This document shows, one piece after another, positions 24,998 to 34,463 of a stretch of 64,000 bases of DNA. Source of the stretch: an uncultured Pirellula sp. (GTDB taxonomy: Bacteria > Planctomycetota > Planctomycetia > Pirellulales > Pirellulaceae); contig CAIOHR010000242.1 in assembly GCA_903858115.1 (NCBI GenBank), forward strand, positions 62,001-126,000, given 5' to 3'. The position numbers were made by a program, and so were the translations under genes. Below the pieces are notes generated by a model. The model ran no database searches and was not told the DNA's origin. It saw only the letters and a program-made list of their open reading frames with translations. Within the stretch, counting starts at the first letter, position 1; each line of letters opens with the position of its first letter.

Positions 24998-25858
24998 TCA
25001 TTCTTTGACTAGCCTAGCAATGACTTGTTGGGCAATGACGGGAAAGTCTTGGGATGTCTTGGGAGCTGGGGCAAAAGGAGGGGTTGAGTCAAAGTCATCC
25101 GCGCCACGCAAGGGCAATGCGCCAATACGTGTCCAGGCCATGTCGTAAACGGAATAGGAAACGTGAAGCCCTTTGGTGACTGCATCCACTTCTCGCTGTA
25201 GATCGTAAGCCGTTACGGCTGAGTTCATGTAGATCGACGTTTCGATCAACCAATCACGATAGTACTTTGCTTTCTGCACTTTACTGCCGAAGGCCGTTTC
25301 CAGCGCACGAGCGGAACCTCTGACTGCCAGCATGACTCGGTCCAGCAGGGAACGAACGGCATGACTAAAGGCGATGTTGGCGAAGTCGGAAGGCGAAAGA
25401 TAGATATCGACAGCAGCAGTGACTGCGCCACATCCAGTATGGCCCATCACAATAACGCTTTGAAGACTCTTTCGAAGAGCAGTTGCTGCATAGTCGACAC
25501 TGCCAAGACATTCCAGCCCGAGCACGTTGCCCGCGACGCGAACCACGAAGAGGTCGTTGGACGAACAATCCAATATGTGCTCCAAAGGGACGCGTGCATC
25601 CGCGCAACCCAAAACCAACGCGAAGGGTTCGTGCGCTGGTTCCAGTCCGCTAACGATTGGCACACCTAGCTTAATCGGATTGATCGGAATGATCTTGGGC
25701 GGCAAATCTCGCTTGCCACTTCCGATGTCTTGGACATGCTCAACAAGCTTAGCAAAGCGTTCGTTTCCATTTGCCAAAAGCTTTAGCGATTCGCGATTGT
25801 TTTTCGGCCCCTTGGATTCGAGGGGAGCGTGCGGATCAAAACGGTAAATGATGTCCAT
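24998..25858 (-). CDS. Beta-class carbonic anhydrase
   Basis: 286 residues. The enzyme interconverts CO2 and bicarbonate using zinc. The beta-class metal and catalytic residues are all visible: C85, D87 and R89 in GCADARVPLEHI, H140 and C143 in MGHTGCGAVTAA. RVAGNV, ECLGSVDYAA and VIVMGHTGCG are diagnostic. It is longer than the E. coli enzyme (220): about 65 extra residues lie at the N-terminus, plus an Ala/Pro-rich C-terminal stretch near GADDFDSTPPFAPAPK. There is no signal peptide, so it is cytosolic. It starts 3 bp after the bestrophin gene, a pairing that suggests bicarbonate channel and enzyme work together. Confidence 0.92.
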   Translation of the reverse strand: MDIIYRFDPHAPLESKGPKNNRESLKLLANGNERFAKLVEHVQDIGSGKRDLPPKIIPINPIKLGVPIVSGLEPAHEPFALVLGCADARVPLEHILDCSSNDLFVVRVAGNVLGLECLGSVDYAATALRKSLQSVIVMGHTGCGAVTAAVDIYLSPSDFANIAFSHAVRSLLDRVMLAVRGSARALETAFGSKVQKAKYYRDWLIETSIYMNSAVTAYDLQREVDAVTKGLHVSYSVYDMAWTRIGALPLRGADDFDSTPPFAPAPKTSQDFPVIAQQVIARLVKE

Positions 25859-25861
25859 AGT

Positions 25862-26722
25862 TCAATTCTTCTGTTTGAGGGTATTTCCGAAAATCTGCTT
25901 CACGGAGCGTTCGATGGTTAGGCACATTCCATCCAAATCCAGGTCGTCTTCATCGAAGCCGAATGGTTCTTCGATGTGCTCTGCAATCGTCTCCATGCCG
26001 ATCATAAAGTAAGAAACAACAATCGTGATCAAGACTGTCCACCAACCAAAATCATGTGCGATACCCCAAGGGAAAGAGAGCAAGACGAGAGTAATGCACT
26101 GACGCACAAACGTTCGATAACTTCGAACGAACGGCGTCTTAGCAATTCGCTCACAGGCTCCGCAAACTTCGAGCAATTTCGCAAGCTCCAAGTCTATGGT
26201 GCGCATCTCATTTCCATCCATCTTTTCCGAAGGGATTCGAGTGCTAAGCCACCGATAGATCGCATGTGCGGTTGAAATAGGTGCATGAACAGCCCGCTGG
26301 TCTAATTCCGAGTTGGGCGGATCTTCAGGTCGCGACGCAGGGATTCCTCGCAAATGATCTCTGAGCTGACAAGGGAACGACGCGATCAAACTAGCTAGCA
26401 TCGCTCGCTCTTGTTCATCGGGACGACCGAACTCGATCAGCTTGATGGAAAGATTTCGCGAAGTGTTCACCAACGTGCCCCAGAGAGTTCTCGCTTCCCA
26501 CCATCGACTGTAAGCCGTGTTTGTCCGAAAGACCAGCAACCAGCCCAGTACAACCAAGAGAGCGGCATGAATATCGGAAGGCATATCCAAATACTCACGA
26601 TACTGAGAATTGTCTTTCCACATTGCCAGCAAGCTATAGACGCCCATGCCTGCCGCAAGGAACGACACGGAAAGTAGTGTCTTCGAGGATGCAAGCGGGC
26701 GAATCGTATCTCGAAATGGCAT
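25862..26722 (-). CDS. Bestrophin-family anion channel (YneE-like)
   Basis: 286 residues of the bestrophin/RFP-TM family, pentameric membrane channels that pass chloride, bicarbonate or, in some bacterial members, cations. The family signature NTAYSRWWEARTLWGTLVNTSR is clear at about residues 68-90. Hydrophobic segments lie at about 17-35, 50-65 and near LVLLSFPWGIAHDFGWWTVLITIVVSYFMIG. EEPFGFDEDDLDLDGMC is the conserved acidic C-terminal belt that in bestrophins forms the calcium clasp/gate region. It lies between a large secreted protein (1 bp gap) and beta-carbonic anhydrase (3 bp gap), so all three should be co-expressed. Bicarbonate as substrate is inferred from that context. Confidence 0.87.
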   Translation of the reverse strand: MPFRDTIRPLASSKTLLSVSFLAAGMGVYSLLAMWKDNSQYREYLDMPSDIHAALLVVLGWLLVFRTNTAYSRWWEARTLWGTLVNTSRNLSIKLIEFGRPDEQERAMLASLIASFPCQLRDHLRGIPASRPEDPPNSELDQRAVHAPISTAHAIYRWLSTRIPSEKMDGNEMRTIDLELAKLLEVCGACERIAKTPFVRSYRTFVRQCITLVLLSFPWGIAHDFGWWTVLITIVVSYFMIGMETIAEHIEEPFGFDEDDLDLDGMCLTIERSVKQIFGNTLKQKN

Positions 26723-26723
26723 T

Positions 26724-29240
26724 CTATTTTCGAACCTCCATGCGAGTTATCCAAAGCGGCACGATGTTTGGCGATGTTGCAATCATCATGGCTGCAAGTT
26801 GATTTGCTTCTTCGTTGCGATCGAGCATTCTCAGGGTTTGAACCGTCCTGGCCCGAGATTCTAGCCACCCCTCGCTTCCTGGTTGTAACCCCGATGCAAT
26901 GCGACGGTAACGACCCAGTGACTCTTCACGTAAAGTCGGAATCGCTTGCATCCAACGTGCGGATTGATAAGGCCACCAAACGCTTCGCAAGGACTCTTTC
27001 TCCTTACTCTCGAGCTCCGTTTTTGCTGTCGCCAGGTCTCCGTTCCATCCGACAATCGCTATCTTGTACAACACAATGGAACGAGACAATTGCTCTCGTG
27101 TTGCCTTGCCAAGATTCGCTTTCGGCTCACGGCCCGATAACATCACAAGCCGATCCACAGAGTCCGTAAGAATCTGTAGTAGTTCTCGTGGTACCTGTGT
27201 TGAGGAAATAAACTGGGTAAACAATAGTTCACACTGAAGCCATTGATCAAAAACATCGCCTGACTCTAACTGCAAAAGTGAAGTGTCTACAACCGACCAT
27301 TCCCATCCTGCTCCTACCTCCATGAACTTCAGCCGGTCCCCAAGCGTTATCAACCGACCATCCTGCGTTGTTCTTATCGCTGCCTGCAATCGAGACATTG
27401 CTTCGCTGGCTTGTTTCCGTGCATCCACACCGAGCATCGAACGATCCAGCCAGGACTGTTGAGACAACAAGCAGAAGAGCGATGTGAACGTTATCGTGCG
27501 CTGAATGGCAGTTTGCCTCCCTGCTTTTCCAGAAGCAGGATCCTCTGTTAGTCGGTCTTTTGACAGTTGTTGAAGTCGCTCCCACCGTGCAAACCAGAGT
27601 TGGGTAGCTTCCCAAAGCTGATCGTTGGAAAGGTAGAAATTTTGAAGAGATTCTACAGCCGCCGCAGATTGTTCCGATTCCGGCCATATCGACAAAACAT
27701 CTAGCCAAATTTGTTTGCGCAACAAAAGTAGAGACTCTCGTTTGTCAACTGTCTCTTGATTTCGTTCGGTCCCAATTCGCAGTAGCCCTTCTTGAACCAT
27801 GCGAACGGCGGTCATCGAAGTGCCTGGTGCTTCTAAAATATGGGAATAAGTCGTAGCCGCTCGATGGAACTCGTGGGCAGCATTTTCGAAATCGTTCAAA
27901 CTACCCCATATGGCCGCTATTCGCCTCGCCATTTGAAATGCCAACGTATCATTCTTCTCGTTAGCTGCGAGCGATTCTACTTGAGAGAGCTTTTCGATTG
28001 CGTCCTCCCATCGTTTGTCGGCCATGAGTTGCTTCACTTCGGATAGCAGCAGCTCGATAGCCAACGTGTTCGATGGCATCGTTTCATTCGACTTGGAAAC
28101 ACTCCCTTTCGATGTGACCAATATCGCATCTGTCCGACTAGCCCAATACCCACCGAATCTCTCCGCAATTGTCTTCTTGATACGCAGCGCTTCGTCAGCG
28201 GAACTAACTTTCTCATTCGCAAGAGTTGCTGCAAATTGTTCAATCGCCAACTGAGGATTGGATTCCCAGCCACCCGCGTCTCGTATCCATCGAAACGCCG
28301 TGTCTAAGTCACCTAAAGCTCTTGCTGCCTCAGAACCAATCGAAGCGATCGTTACCATCCATTCGCGCCGAAGCTGCGGCAAAGAGGCGACTGAATCCGC
28401 TGCGGAAATCGCGTCTTTTGGGCGATCCAAAAGTAGCAATGCTCGGCATTTTGCTATCTGGAGTTTCGGGCGATCCGCCCATGTGGGACCAATGCGTCTC
28501 TCTGCCTTCTCTAGAGCAGTCATCATCTGTGTTCCAGCAGCCAATCTCTCGTCACTTTTTGCTGGATAGATCATGCCGCGAAGGGACAGTAAATCGCACG
28601 CTAATAGATTTATCTCCGCGATGAGCGCACTCAATTCGCCAGCCTCGACTTTGTCGGAGGAATTGACTGAGATTGTGGGGGTCTTCTCCACTCGGTACTC
28701 GAGTTCCTCGAGCTCATCCATTGCGACTCGAATTCGCTTCAAACACCAATCCCTTAAAGCCGCGCGATTGGGTGCAGCAACATAGAGTGAAACTCCACTT
28801 CGCAGAACATACCATTGACACCAGGTCGACTTGAACTGCCCCCAAAGTGATCGCGGATCATTCTGTTCCGCTGGGTAGAACTCGGCGATCGTTTGGAGTT
28901 GTAGATCCAGCGACGACAGGGAATCCAAATACTTGTTGAACTCTGACGCAGTCTTGGCTGCAGTGGACTCCATGCACAGCATTCGCCATTGCGCTCTCTC
29001 CTTGGAGCTTTGCCCTGATTCAGCTAGACTTCGTCTGTGCTGACATACTTGGATCGCGGTCTCGTAAAATCCCTTTTCGATCAATTGCCCGACATAAAGT
29101 CGATCAGGATGTCCGTCTATAAATCGAGTTCCAAAAGGTGCGGAGAGACTACCCTCAGGAGCAGTCGAAGATTGCGCCATTCCAACCTGGGCGCCAAAGC
29201 AAACCAGAAATACGATAAACGAACGCACATTCTGCTGCAT
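26724..29240 (-). CDS. Large secreted alpha-helical (TPR-like) protein of unknown function
   Basis: 838 residues from the ATG at 29240 (MQQNVRSFIVFLVCFGAQVGMAQ), where the first 23 residues are a signal peptide; the frame extends to 29330 without such a signal in front. The remainder is helix-rich with repeated A/L patterns and segments such as KWEDAIEKLSQVESLAANEKNDTLAFQMARRIAAIWG and NDFENAAHEFHRAATTYSHI, resembling degenerate TPR repeats. There are no catalytic motifs and I do not recognise a named family. It is the first gene of a compact operon with the bestrophin channel (1 bp gap) and carbonic anhydrase, so a periplasmic or envelope scaffold for those is possible but unproven. Confidence 0.75.
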   Translation of the reverse strand: MQQNVRSFIVFLVCFGAQVGMAQSSTAPEGSLSAPFGTRFIDGHPDRLYVGQLIEKGFYETAIQVCQHRRSLAESGQSSKERAQWRMLCMESTAAKTASEFNKYLDSLSSLDLQLQTIAEFYPAEQNDPRSLWGQFKSTWCQWYVLRSGVSLYVAAPNRAALRDWCLKRIRVAMDELEELEYRVEKTPTISVNSSDKVEAGELSALIAEINLLACDLLSLRGMIYPAKSDERLAAGTQMMTALEKAERRIGPTWADRPKLQIAKCRALLLLDRPKDAISAADSVASLPQLRREWMVTIASIGSEAARALGDLDTAFRWIRDAGGWESNPQLAIEQFAATLANEKVSSADEALRIKKTIAERFGGYWASRTDAILVTSKGSVSKSNETMPSNTLAIELLLSEVKQLMADKRWEDAIEKLSQVESLAANEKNDTLAFQMARRIAAIWGSLNDFENAAHEFHRAATTYSHILEAPGTSMTAVRMVQEGLLRIGTERNQETVDKRESLLLLRKQIWLDVLSIWPESEQSAAAVESLQNFYLSNDQLWEATQLWFARWERLQQLSKDRLTEDPASGKAGRQTAIQRTITFTSLFCLLSQQSWLDRSMLGVDARKQASEAMSRLQAAIRTTQDGRLITLGDRLKFMEVGAGWEWSVVDTSLLQLESGDVFDQWLQCELLFTQFISSTQVPRELLQILTDSVDRLVMLSGREPKANLGKATREQLSRSIVLYKIAIVGWNGDLATAKTELESKEKESLRSVWWPYQSARWMQAIPTLREESLGRYRRIASGLQPGSEGWLESRARTVQTLRMLDRNEEANQLAAMMIATSPNIVPLWITRMEVRK

Positions 29241-29389
29241 CGGGAGTAAAATTTTGAGGTATTTGATTCGTGAAACAACAAAAATGGAGCGGAACCACTT
29301 TGCTCTCTTGTATGCGGAACTGAATTGCATCAGGATAACAGAGCCAAAAATGTTGTGTGGACCAACATTTTCCTCTCAAGGATGATTCT

Positions 29390-30514
29390 ATGCAAACAAC
29401 GACCTATGCGGGAGACCTCCGTTCGAGAACGATTGGAGGTGAGTCCCAACCCATCTGCAATCCTGAGTTGCTTCAGCGCTACCAACATTTGTTGGAGGAT
29501 CGACGTCTGCAATGGATGAGCTACCATAAATTGGATCGGATCCTGGGGAGCGGAGGTCAGGGGGTGGTCTTTCTGTCCGAACGCCGCGGTGCCGATGGGT
29601 TTGCATTACCGGTCGCGATGAAAGTGTTCTCACCCGAGCGTTACGGAACACAATCCTCTTACGATGAGGCTATGCTTCGGATTGGGACTGTAGCATCTTC
29701 CGTAGCAAGAATCCAGCATGAAGGCGTACTTAGCGTCCATGATTTTATCGATCGAGGGCGCATTCGATTGCTCATCATGGAATGGATCGACGGGTATGAT
29801 CTTCGAGACCTTTTGCGTTCAGAACGATTGGCTAAAATCCGAGGCCGACTACCGTCGAAACGTTGGGAGTATATCAACAACGTGATCGCGACCGCGGGCC
29901 CCGTGCATGCGCGATTTAAGGCTGGCGTTGCTGTCGCGGTAGTACGCGATTGTCTTGCTGCATTGGCAGCGCTTCATCGCGAAAACATCGTGCATGGCGA
30001 CATAAAGCCTTCCAATATCATGATCAAGCGGACAGGGCATGCCAAACTCATCGATATCGGGTCCGCCTTTTCTATGGAGAAGCAGCCGAATATCTTCACT
30101 TGCACGCCTGTGTATGCTGCCCCCGAGGTACTAGAGAACTCCCATGTTTCCCCTCGAAGTGATTTAGCATCCTTGGGCTATGTTTTGGTAGAGTTGCTTT
30201 CGGGCCAGCCCTGTTTTTCAGAAACGGAATCCTACAAATCACTGTTGGAACAAAAACGAACATTGCCCAATCGACTCCAAGAGCTTCTGCCGCAGGAAGT
30301 TAGCTGCAATCCGCTATTGATGAATTTTTGTCGGGGGCTAATTTCTCCAGACCCCGCAAGGCGTTTCCCGAGCGCCGAAGCCGCAGAGTTGTTGCAAGAA
30401 GGGGCCGCTTCCTTTCATCGGCAACTTGTTCTCAGCGATCTTGCAAGCGAGTACGACAATGATATTCGAGTTTGGATCGAAGAACTAAAAGAGCTTGATG
30501 AATATTCTGAATAG
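29390..30514 (+). CDS. Serine/threonine protein kinase, cytosolic
   Basis: 374 residues from the ATG at 29390, which has AAGGA eight bases upstream; a GTG at 29357 is a weaker alternative. The kinase domain starts near residue 46. Gly-rich loop GSGGQG (53-58), ATP Lys K78 in VAMKVFS, catalytic loop HGDIKPSN (D204, N209), metal loop DIG (222-224) in place of DFG, and YAAPEV with SDLASLGYVLVELLSG. HGD and DIG are mild departures from HRD/DFG; all catalytic residues are kept, so it should be active. There is no transmembrane segment or sensor domain; the C-terminus is a short acidic tail. The amino-acid permease starts 9 bp after its stop codon. Confidence 0.9.
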   Translation: MQTTTYAGDLRSRTIGGESQPICNPELLQRYQHLLEDRRLQWMSYHKLDRILGSGGQGVVFLSERRGADGFALPVAMKVFSPERYGTQSSYDEAMLRIGTVASSVARIQHEGVLSVHDFIDRGRIRLLIMEWIDGYDLRDLLRSERLAKIRGRLPSKRWEYINNVIATAGPVHARFKAGVAVAVVRDCLAALAALHRENIVHGDIKPSNIMIKRTGHAKLIDIGSAFSMEKQPNIFTCTPVYAAPEVLENSHVSPRSDLASLGYVLVELLSGQPCFSETESYKSLLEQKRTLPNRLQELLPQEVSCNPLLMNFCRGLISPDPARRFPSAEAAELLQEGAASFHRQLVLSDLASEYDNDIRVWIEELKELDEYSE

Positions 30515-30523
30515 AAAGTTGCG

Positions 30524-32209
30524 ATGACTTCCCAAATTTTCCGCCGAAAGTCCATTTCCGATCTACAAGAAAGTCCCGACGTCAGCGGAAACGAACATCG
30601 ACTCGCGAAGAGCTTAGGACTTCTCGATTTGACATGCTTTGGAATTGCGGCTGTGATCGGAGCCGGAATCTTTTCCACGATCGGAAAAGCAGCCGCCAAC
30701 GGCGGCCCGGCAGTGAGTGTTCTGTTTGTGATGACTGCAATCGCATGCATGTTTTCGGCTCTCTGTTATGCAGAATTCGCTTCTCGAATTCCGGTCAGCG
30801 GAAGCGCTTATACGTACTCTTACGCAACCTTCGGAGAAATCTGCGCGTGGCTCATCGGATGGAATCTGCTTCTCGAGTACGCGATCGGCAATAGCACGAT
30901 CGCGTTCTCGTGGTCGGATTACTTTGTCAACTTGCTCAAGGGTGTGGGGCTCGAACTTCCTTCATGGCTTATCACGGATTACTATTCCTGCTCGCTCGCA
31001 GCCCAAGCTCCCTCTCCAGATGCCAATCAACAAGCCCTGATCTCGATCTGGGACGCAGCGCCTCAATTGGGAGGATTGCGAATGTTGTTGGATTTGCCGG
31101 CACTCGCGATCAACGTGCTCATTTCTGCGGTTGTATTCGTTGGAATCCAAGAGTCTAAAGTCTTCAGCAACGCAATGGTATTCTTGAAGCTCTTTGTCGT
31201 TGGGCTTGTGATCTGCGTTGGCTTTTTCTATGTCAAGCCTGCGAACTGGAGTCCGTTTGCACCCAACGGTGTTTCTGGTGTGCTCAGTGGAATCGCATCT
31301 GTTTTCTTCACTTACATCGGGTTCGACGCCATTTCCACTACAGCGGAGGAGTGCAAGAATCCAAAACGCGATCTGCCCCTTGCGACGATGTTGACATTGC
31401 TAATCTGCACGGTGCTTTATGTCATCCTGGCGTTCGTGCTAACAGGCATGGTTCCATATAACGAACTCAACGTTTCTGACCCGTTGGCATTGGTATTCGA
31501 AAAGCATCAGTTGAATTGGTTAGCCGGCGTGATATCTGTAAGCGCCGTGGTTGCCATTACAAGCGTCTTCTTGGTATTTCAAATTGGGCAACCCAGGATC
31601 TTTATGAGTATGGCACGAGACGGTCTGCTGCCAAAACGATTTGCTAAAGTCCATCCGCGATTCAAGACACCCACTTTTGCAACCATCATCACCTGTTTGG
31701 GCGTAGCCATCCCCACTCTCTTCTTGAATGCAGACCTGGTACTAGATCTATGTAGTATGGGGACCCTGTTCGCGTTCATGTTTGTATCTGCAGGCGTATT
31801 GGTTTTGGAGACGCAACCGAACGAAGCAGAGAAAGCGTCCGGCTTTCGAGTCCCGTACATCAATGGACGGTGGATCATGCCTGTTCTGTTTGTCGCGTAT
31901 TTGGCCCCATGTGTAGCGGGCTGGCTTCCTGAGAATCATCAGGTTTTGTCGCCTCTGCACTGGTCGACAGCAATCCAAGAGATGGACTTAACCCGAATTC
32001 CGTATCTTGTTTTCTTCCTTGTGTTCTTGGTCTTTTCTGTTCTTGCTGTCCGCGGCAATTGGTCCGTCATACCAGTATTGGGAGTGCTAACTAATCTCTA
32101 TTTGATCGCAGGATTGGGGCATAGGAATTGGATCCTCTTCTTTTTCTGGTGCCTAGCAGGGTTCGCCGTCTACTTCCTTTATGGATACTGGAATAGCAAA
32201 TTGCGTTGA
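30524..32209 (+). CDS. APC-superfamily amino-acid permease
   Basis: 561 residues with about 13 hydrophobic segments, a secondary amino-acid transporter of the cationic amino acid transporter-like branch. The substrate-site signature of TM1, GIAAVIGAGIFSTIG, and the following NGGPAVSVLF are typical, as are YAEFASRIPVSGSAYTYSYATFGE and FFTYIGFDAISTTAEECKNPKRDLP. The ATG at 30524 lies 9 bp after the kinase stop, so the two genes form an operon; the kinase might control uptake, but that is inference. The substrate cannot be told from sequence alone. Confidence 0.92.
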   Translation: MTSQIFRRKSISDLQESPDVSGNEHRLAKSLGLLDLTCFGIAAVIGAGIFSTIGKAAANGGPAVSVLFVMTAIACMFSALCYAEFASRIPVSGSAYTYSYATFGEICAWLIGWNLLLEYAIGNSTIAFSWSDYFVNLLKGVGLELPSWLITDYYSCSLAAQAPSPDANQQALISIWDAAPQLGGLRMLLDLPALAINVLISAVVFVGIQESKVFSNAMVFLKLFVVGLVICVGFFYVKPANWSPFAPNGVSGVLSGIASVFFTYIGFDAISTTAEECKNPKRDLPLATMLTLLICTVLYVILAFVLTGMVPYNELNVSDPLALVFEKHQLNWLAGVISVSAVVAITSVFLVFQIGQPRIFMSMARDGLLPKRFAKVHPRFKTPTFATIITCLGVAIPTLFLNADLVLDLCSMGTLFAFMFVSAGVLVLETQPNEAEKASGFRVPYINGRWIMPVLFVAYLAPCVAGWLPENHQVLSPLHWSTAIQEMDLTRIPYLVFFLVFLVFSVLAVRGNWSVIPVLGVLTNLYLIAGLGHRNWILFFFWCLAGFAVYFLYGYWNSKLR

Positions 32210-32251
32210 GCAAAGCCATAGTCTCATCGAATGGTATTCATGCGATTCTAT

Positions 32252-32953
32252 CTATCGCATCAGGTTTGAACGGATGGTTGTATTTGACCCAACCGCCCTA
32301 AGAATCGCTTCTCGTTCTAATCGCCAACGAATCGGCGGATAGATCGCCAGCAATGGACGTGTCACGCTTGATTTAATAGCCGTTGGTGAGTCATGCTGAA
32401 TACCGCGCAACGCATCCACTTCTGCTTTCGCTCGCATCCACTTGGTCGCCTCGTGAACCGAGTCGCTTTCCTCCATGAGTTTCTCCGCATTGGGAATTGT
32501 TGGAAGCATCCAGAAAGAGAAGGTTGAAGAAAGAAGAAATGGGAAGAACATCGATAGACCGCAGATAGCGGTGAAGCCCCAGAACAGGCTCAATCTATCA
32601 GACACAATCCATTTGCGCGCGAAACGATACGTGACGAAGAGAAGCAGAAATGGAACAAAAGTCATCCAAATGAGTGCATTCATCCATATCCAAAACAGGT
32701 TCCCATTTCCGTGGATTGAGTCGGCCATTACCCCGTAAAGTACAGCGGTCATGATCGACACTACACCGGCTGAAAAACAGGCGATAATCGGTTGCCGAAA
32801 ACAAAGGGAAGCTCCTGCCTCCTGATTTACAACTCGATAACAAACGCGAGGCGTTGCCTCGAAAGCAGTGTGTTCCGAGGCTAAGCTCTGGAACGAGGGG
32901 ATAAAACATTGGCCGCACTGCGTCAGCTGCGGTTCTCGACGAATGTCGATCAC
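32252..32953 (-). CDS. Hypothetical membrane protein with three membrane segments
   Basis: 233 residues, not a family I recognise. A short N-terminal soluble part contains CGQC, possibly half of a zinc ribbon. Hydrophobic segments follow at about 58-78 (IIACFSAGVVSIMTAVLYGVM), 85-107 (LFWIWMNALIWMTFVPFLLLFV) and 122-150 (LFWGFTAICGLSMFFPFLL). The C-terminal 80 residues are soluble and charged (EKLMEESDSVHEATKWMRAK). It converges on the permease gene. The frame is clean and hydrophobicity is well organised, which supports a real gene. Confidence 0.65.
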   Translation of the reverse strand: MIDIRREPQLTQCGQCFIPSFQSLASEHTAFEATPRVCYRVVNQEAGASLCFRQPIIACFSAGVVSIMTAVLYGVMADSIHGNGNLFWIWMNALIWMTFVPFLLLFVTYRFARKWIVSDRLSLFWGFTAICGLSMFFPFLLSSTFSFWMLPTIPNAEKLMEESDSVHEATKWMRAKAEVDALRGIQHDSPTAIKSSVTRPLLAIYPPIRWRLEREAILRAVGSNTTIRSNLMR

Positions 32954-33019
32954 TCAAGAAAACCGGGGCTAGCGCCCAAACGGCTCATTAACCGGTAAAA
33001 CAGTTAGCGATTGGCTTAG

Positions 33020-34024
33020 CTAACCGCCGATTTGGTACATCGCACGCTGCGGTTGCAGGAATTGACTCGTCGAGATCCCGTGCGATGCATATTTGGCCCC
33101 AACACAGTTTGCCACGATTGCATAAATCGCTTCGTCCGACGCTCCACTCTCGACCGCTTGACGAAGGTCCCATTCTTCACGTCCGAATAAACAATTCCGG
33201 ACCTTGCCCTCGGCCGTCAACCGCAATCGATTGCAACTTTCACAAAATGGTTTCGATACGGGATCAATAAACCCAACGCCACCCGATCGGTCCGTTCGCC
33301 CTGCGAAACCAAAATCCGTTGCAGGTTGCGAGGGATCGGCTCTTTCTAATGGCACCAACGGGCCAAACCGATTCTCCAAAATCGCTCGCAGCTCGTCACC
33401 CGTCACCACTTGATCCCGGCTCCATTGGCGATCCGCATCCAACGGCATGAATTCAATGAACCGAATAAAGAGACATCGCTCCAAGGCAAACTCCACCAAC
33501 GGAATGCAATCTTCCAGGTTGATATCACGCAACACCAACGCGTTCAATCGCACAACCATATTCGTTGGCAAAGCAGACTCAATGCCCGCGATCACTTGCT
33601 CGATGCCGCTTCGACGCGACATCTTGCGAAACGATTCTTCTCGAATTGTATCCAAAGAGATATTTACATGCGTCAGCCCCGAGTCCGCCAATTCTCGAAC
33701 AATCGGTGGGAGCAACATTCCGTTGGTCGTCATGGCAATCTGCTCCAGGCCCTCGATGTTCGCGAGTCGCTTCACCAATCGGCCTAGGTTTGGCCTCATC
33801 AACGGCTCGCCACCCGTCAAGCGAACTTTTTTGATTCCGCTCTTTGCTAAAACCTGAACGATCCGCTCGATCGCTTCGAACGAAAGAAGTTGATCTTTTG
33901 CGAGAAACCCTTTCACGAATTCCGGCATGCAATACCTACAACGAATGTTGCAGGCATCCGTAACGCTTACACGCAACGATGTATGAATACGGCCAAAAGA
34001 ATCCACCAAAGGAGGAAACATCAT
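33020..34024 (-). CDS. moaA: GTP 3',8-cyclase MoaA
   Basis: 334 residues from the ATG at 34024, which overlaps the moaE stop by ATGA; the longer frame to 34090 lies inside moaE. MoaA is a radical-SAM enzyme that starts molybdopterin synthesis from GTP. The N-terminal cluster is CNIRCRYCMPEF (CxxxCxxC), followed by KVRLTGGEPLMRPNL. The second cluster is in KPFCESCNRLRLTAEGKVRNCLFG. The protein ends in Gly-Gly, as active MoaA must. moaE is directly upstream; moaC, moaD and moeA are not in the window. Confidence 0.95.
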   Translation of the reverse strand: MMFPPLVDSFGRIHTSLRVSVTDACNIRCRYCMPEFVKGFLAKDQLLSFEAIERIVQVLAKSGIKKVRLTGGEPLMRPNLGRLVKRLANIEGLEQIAMTTNGMLLPPIVRELADSGLTHVNISLDTIREESFRKMSRRSGIEQVIAGIESALPTNMVVRLNALVLRDINLEDCIPLVEFALERCLFIRFIEFMPLDADRQWSRDQVVTGDELRAILENRFGPLVPLERADPSQPATDFGFAGRTDRSGGVGFIDPVSKPFCESCNRLRLTAEGKVRNCLFGREEWDLRQAVESGASDEAIYAIVANCVGAKYASHGISTSQFLQPQRAMYQIGG

Positions 34025-34446
34025 GGCTCGCTCGTTGGTTGAGGGTGGATCCATTTCGGTGCAGCAACCGTGAACCACTCTTTCTTCCAAATCGGGACCC
34101 GACGCTTGAGTTCATCGATGAGCCATTGCCCTGCTTCAAACGCTTCTGCTCGATGGGGTGTGCTAACCACGATCGCGACACTCGGTTCCTTTACCTCAAC
34201 ACGGCCGATGCGATGGACCATGCAGAGCTTCTTAACGGGCCATCGTTGCTTGGCTTCGTCTGCCAATTCGTGCATTTTGGCAAGTGCCATCTCAGCAAAC
34301 GATTCATATTCCAAATAAGCCGTTTCAATACCATTGGTCCAACGGCGCGTCGTCCCAAGGAACATTAACGTGGCACCGCACTCTTCGTCAGTGCAAAGGG
34401 AGACAAGCCTGGAGACAGGTATCGGATCGGTTGTTATCTCAATCAT
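34021..34446 (-). CDS. moaE: Molybdopterin synthase catalytic subunit MoaE
   Basis: 141 residues. MoaE, with the sulfur carrier MoaD, converts cyclic pyranopterin monophosphate to molybdopterin. Conserved segments are ATLMFLGTTRRWTNG, YLEYESFAEMALAKMHELADEA and IHRIG-type VHRIGRVEVKEPSVAIVVSTPHRAEAF, then the catalytic KRRVPIWKKEWF with the two lysines. Length matches the family (about 140-150). It overlaps moaA by 4 bp and starts 17 bp after the cyanophycinase-like gene. No moaD is visible here. Confidence 0.93.
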   Translation of the reverse strand: MIEITTDPIPVSRLVSLCTDEECGATLMFLGTTRRWTNGIETAYLEYESFAEMALAKMHELADEAKQRWPVKKLCMVHRIGRVEVKEPSVAIVVSTPHRAEAFEAGQWLIDELKRRVPIWKKEWFTVAAPKWIHPQPTSEP

Positions 34447-34463
34447 AGATCCGAATTGTTTGC

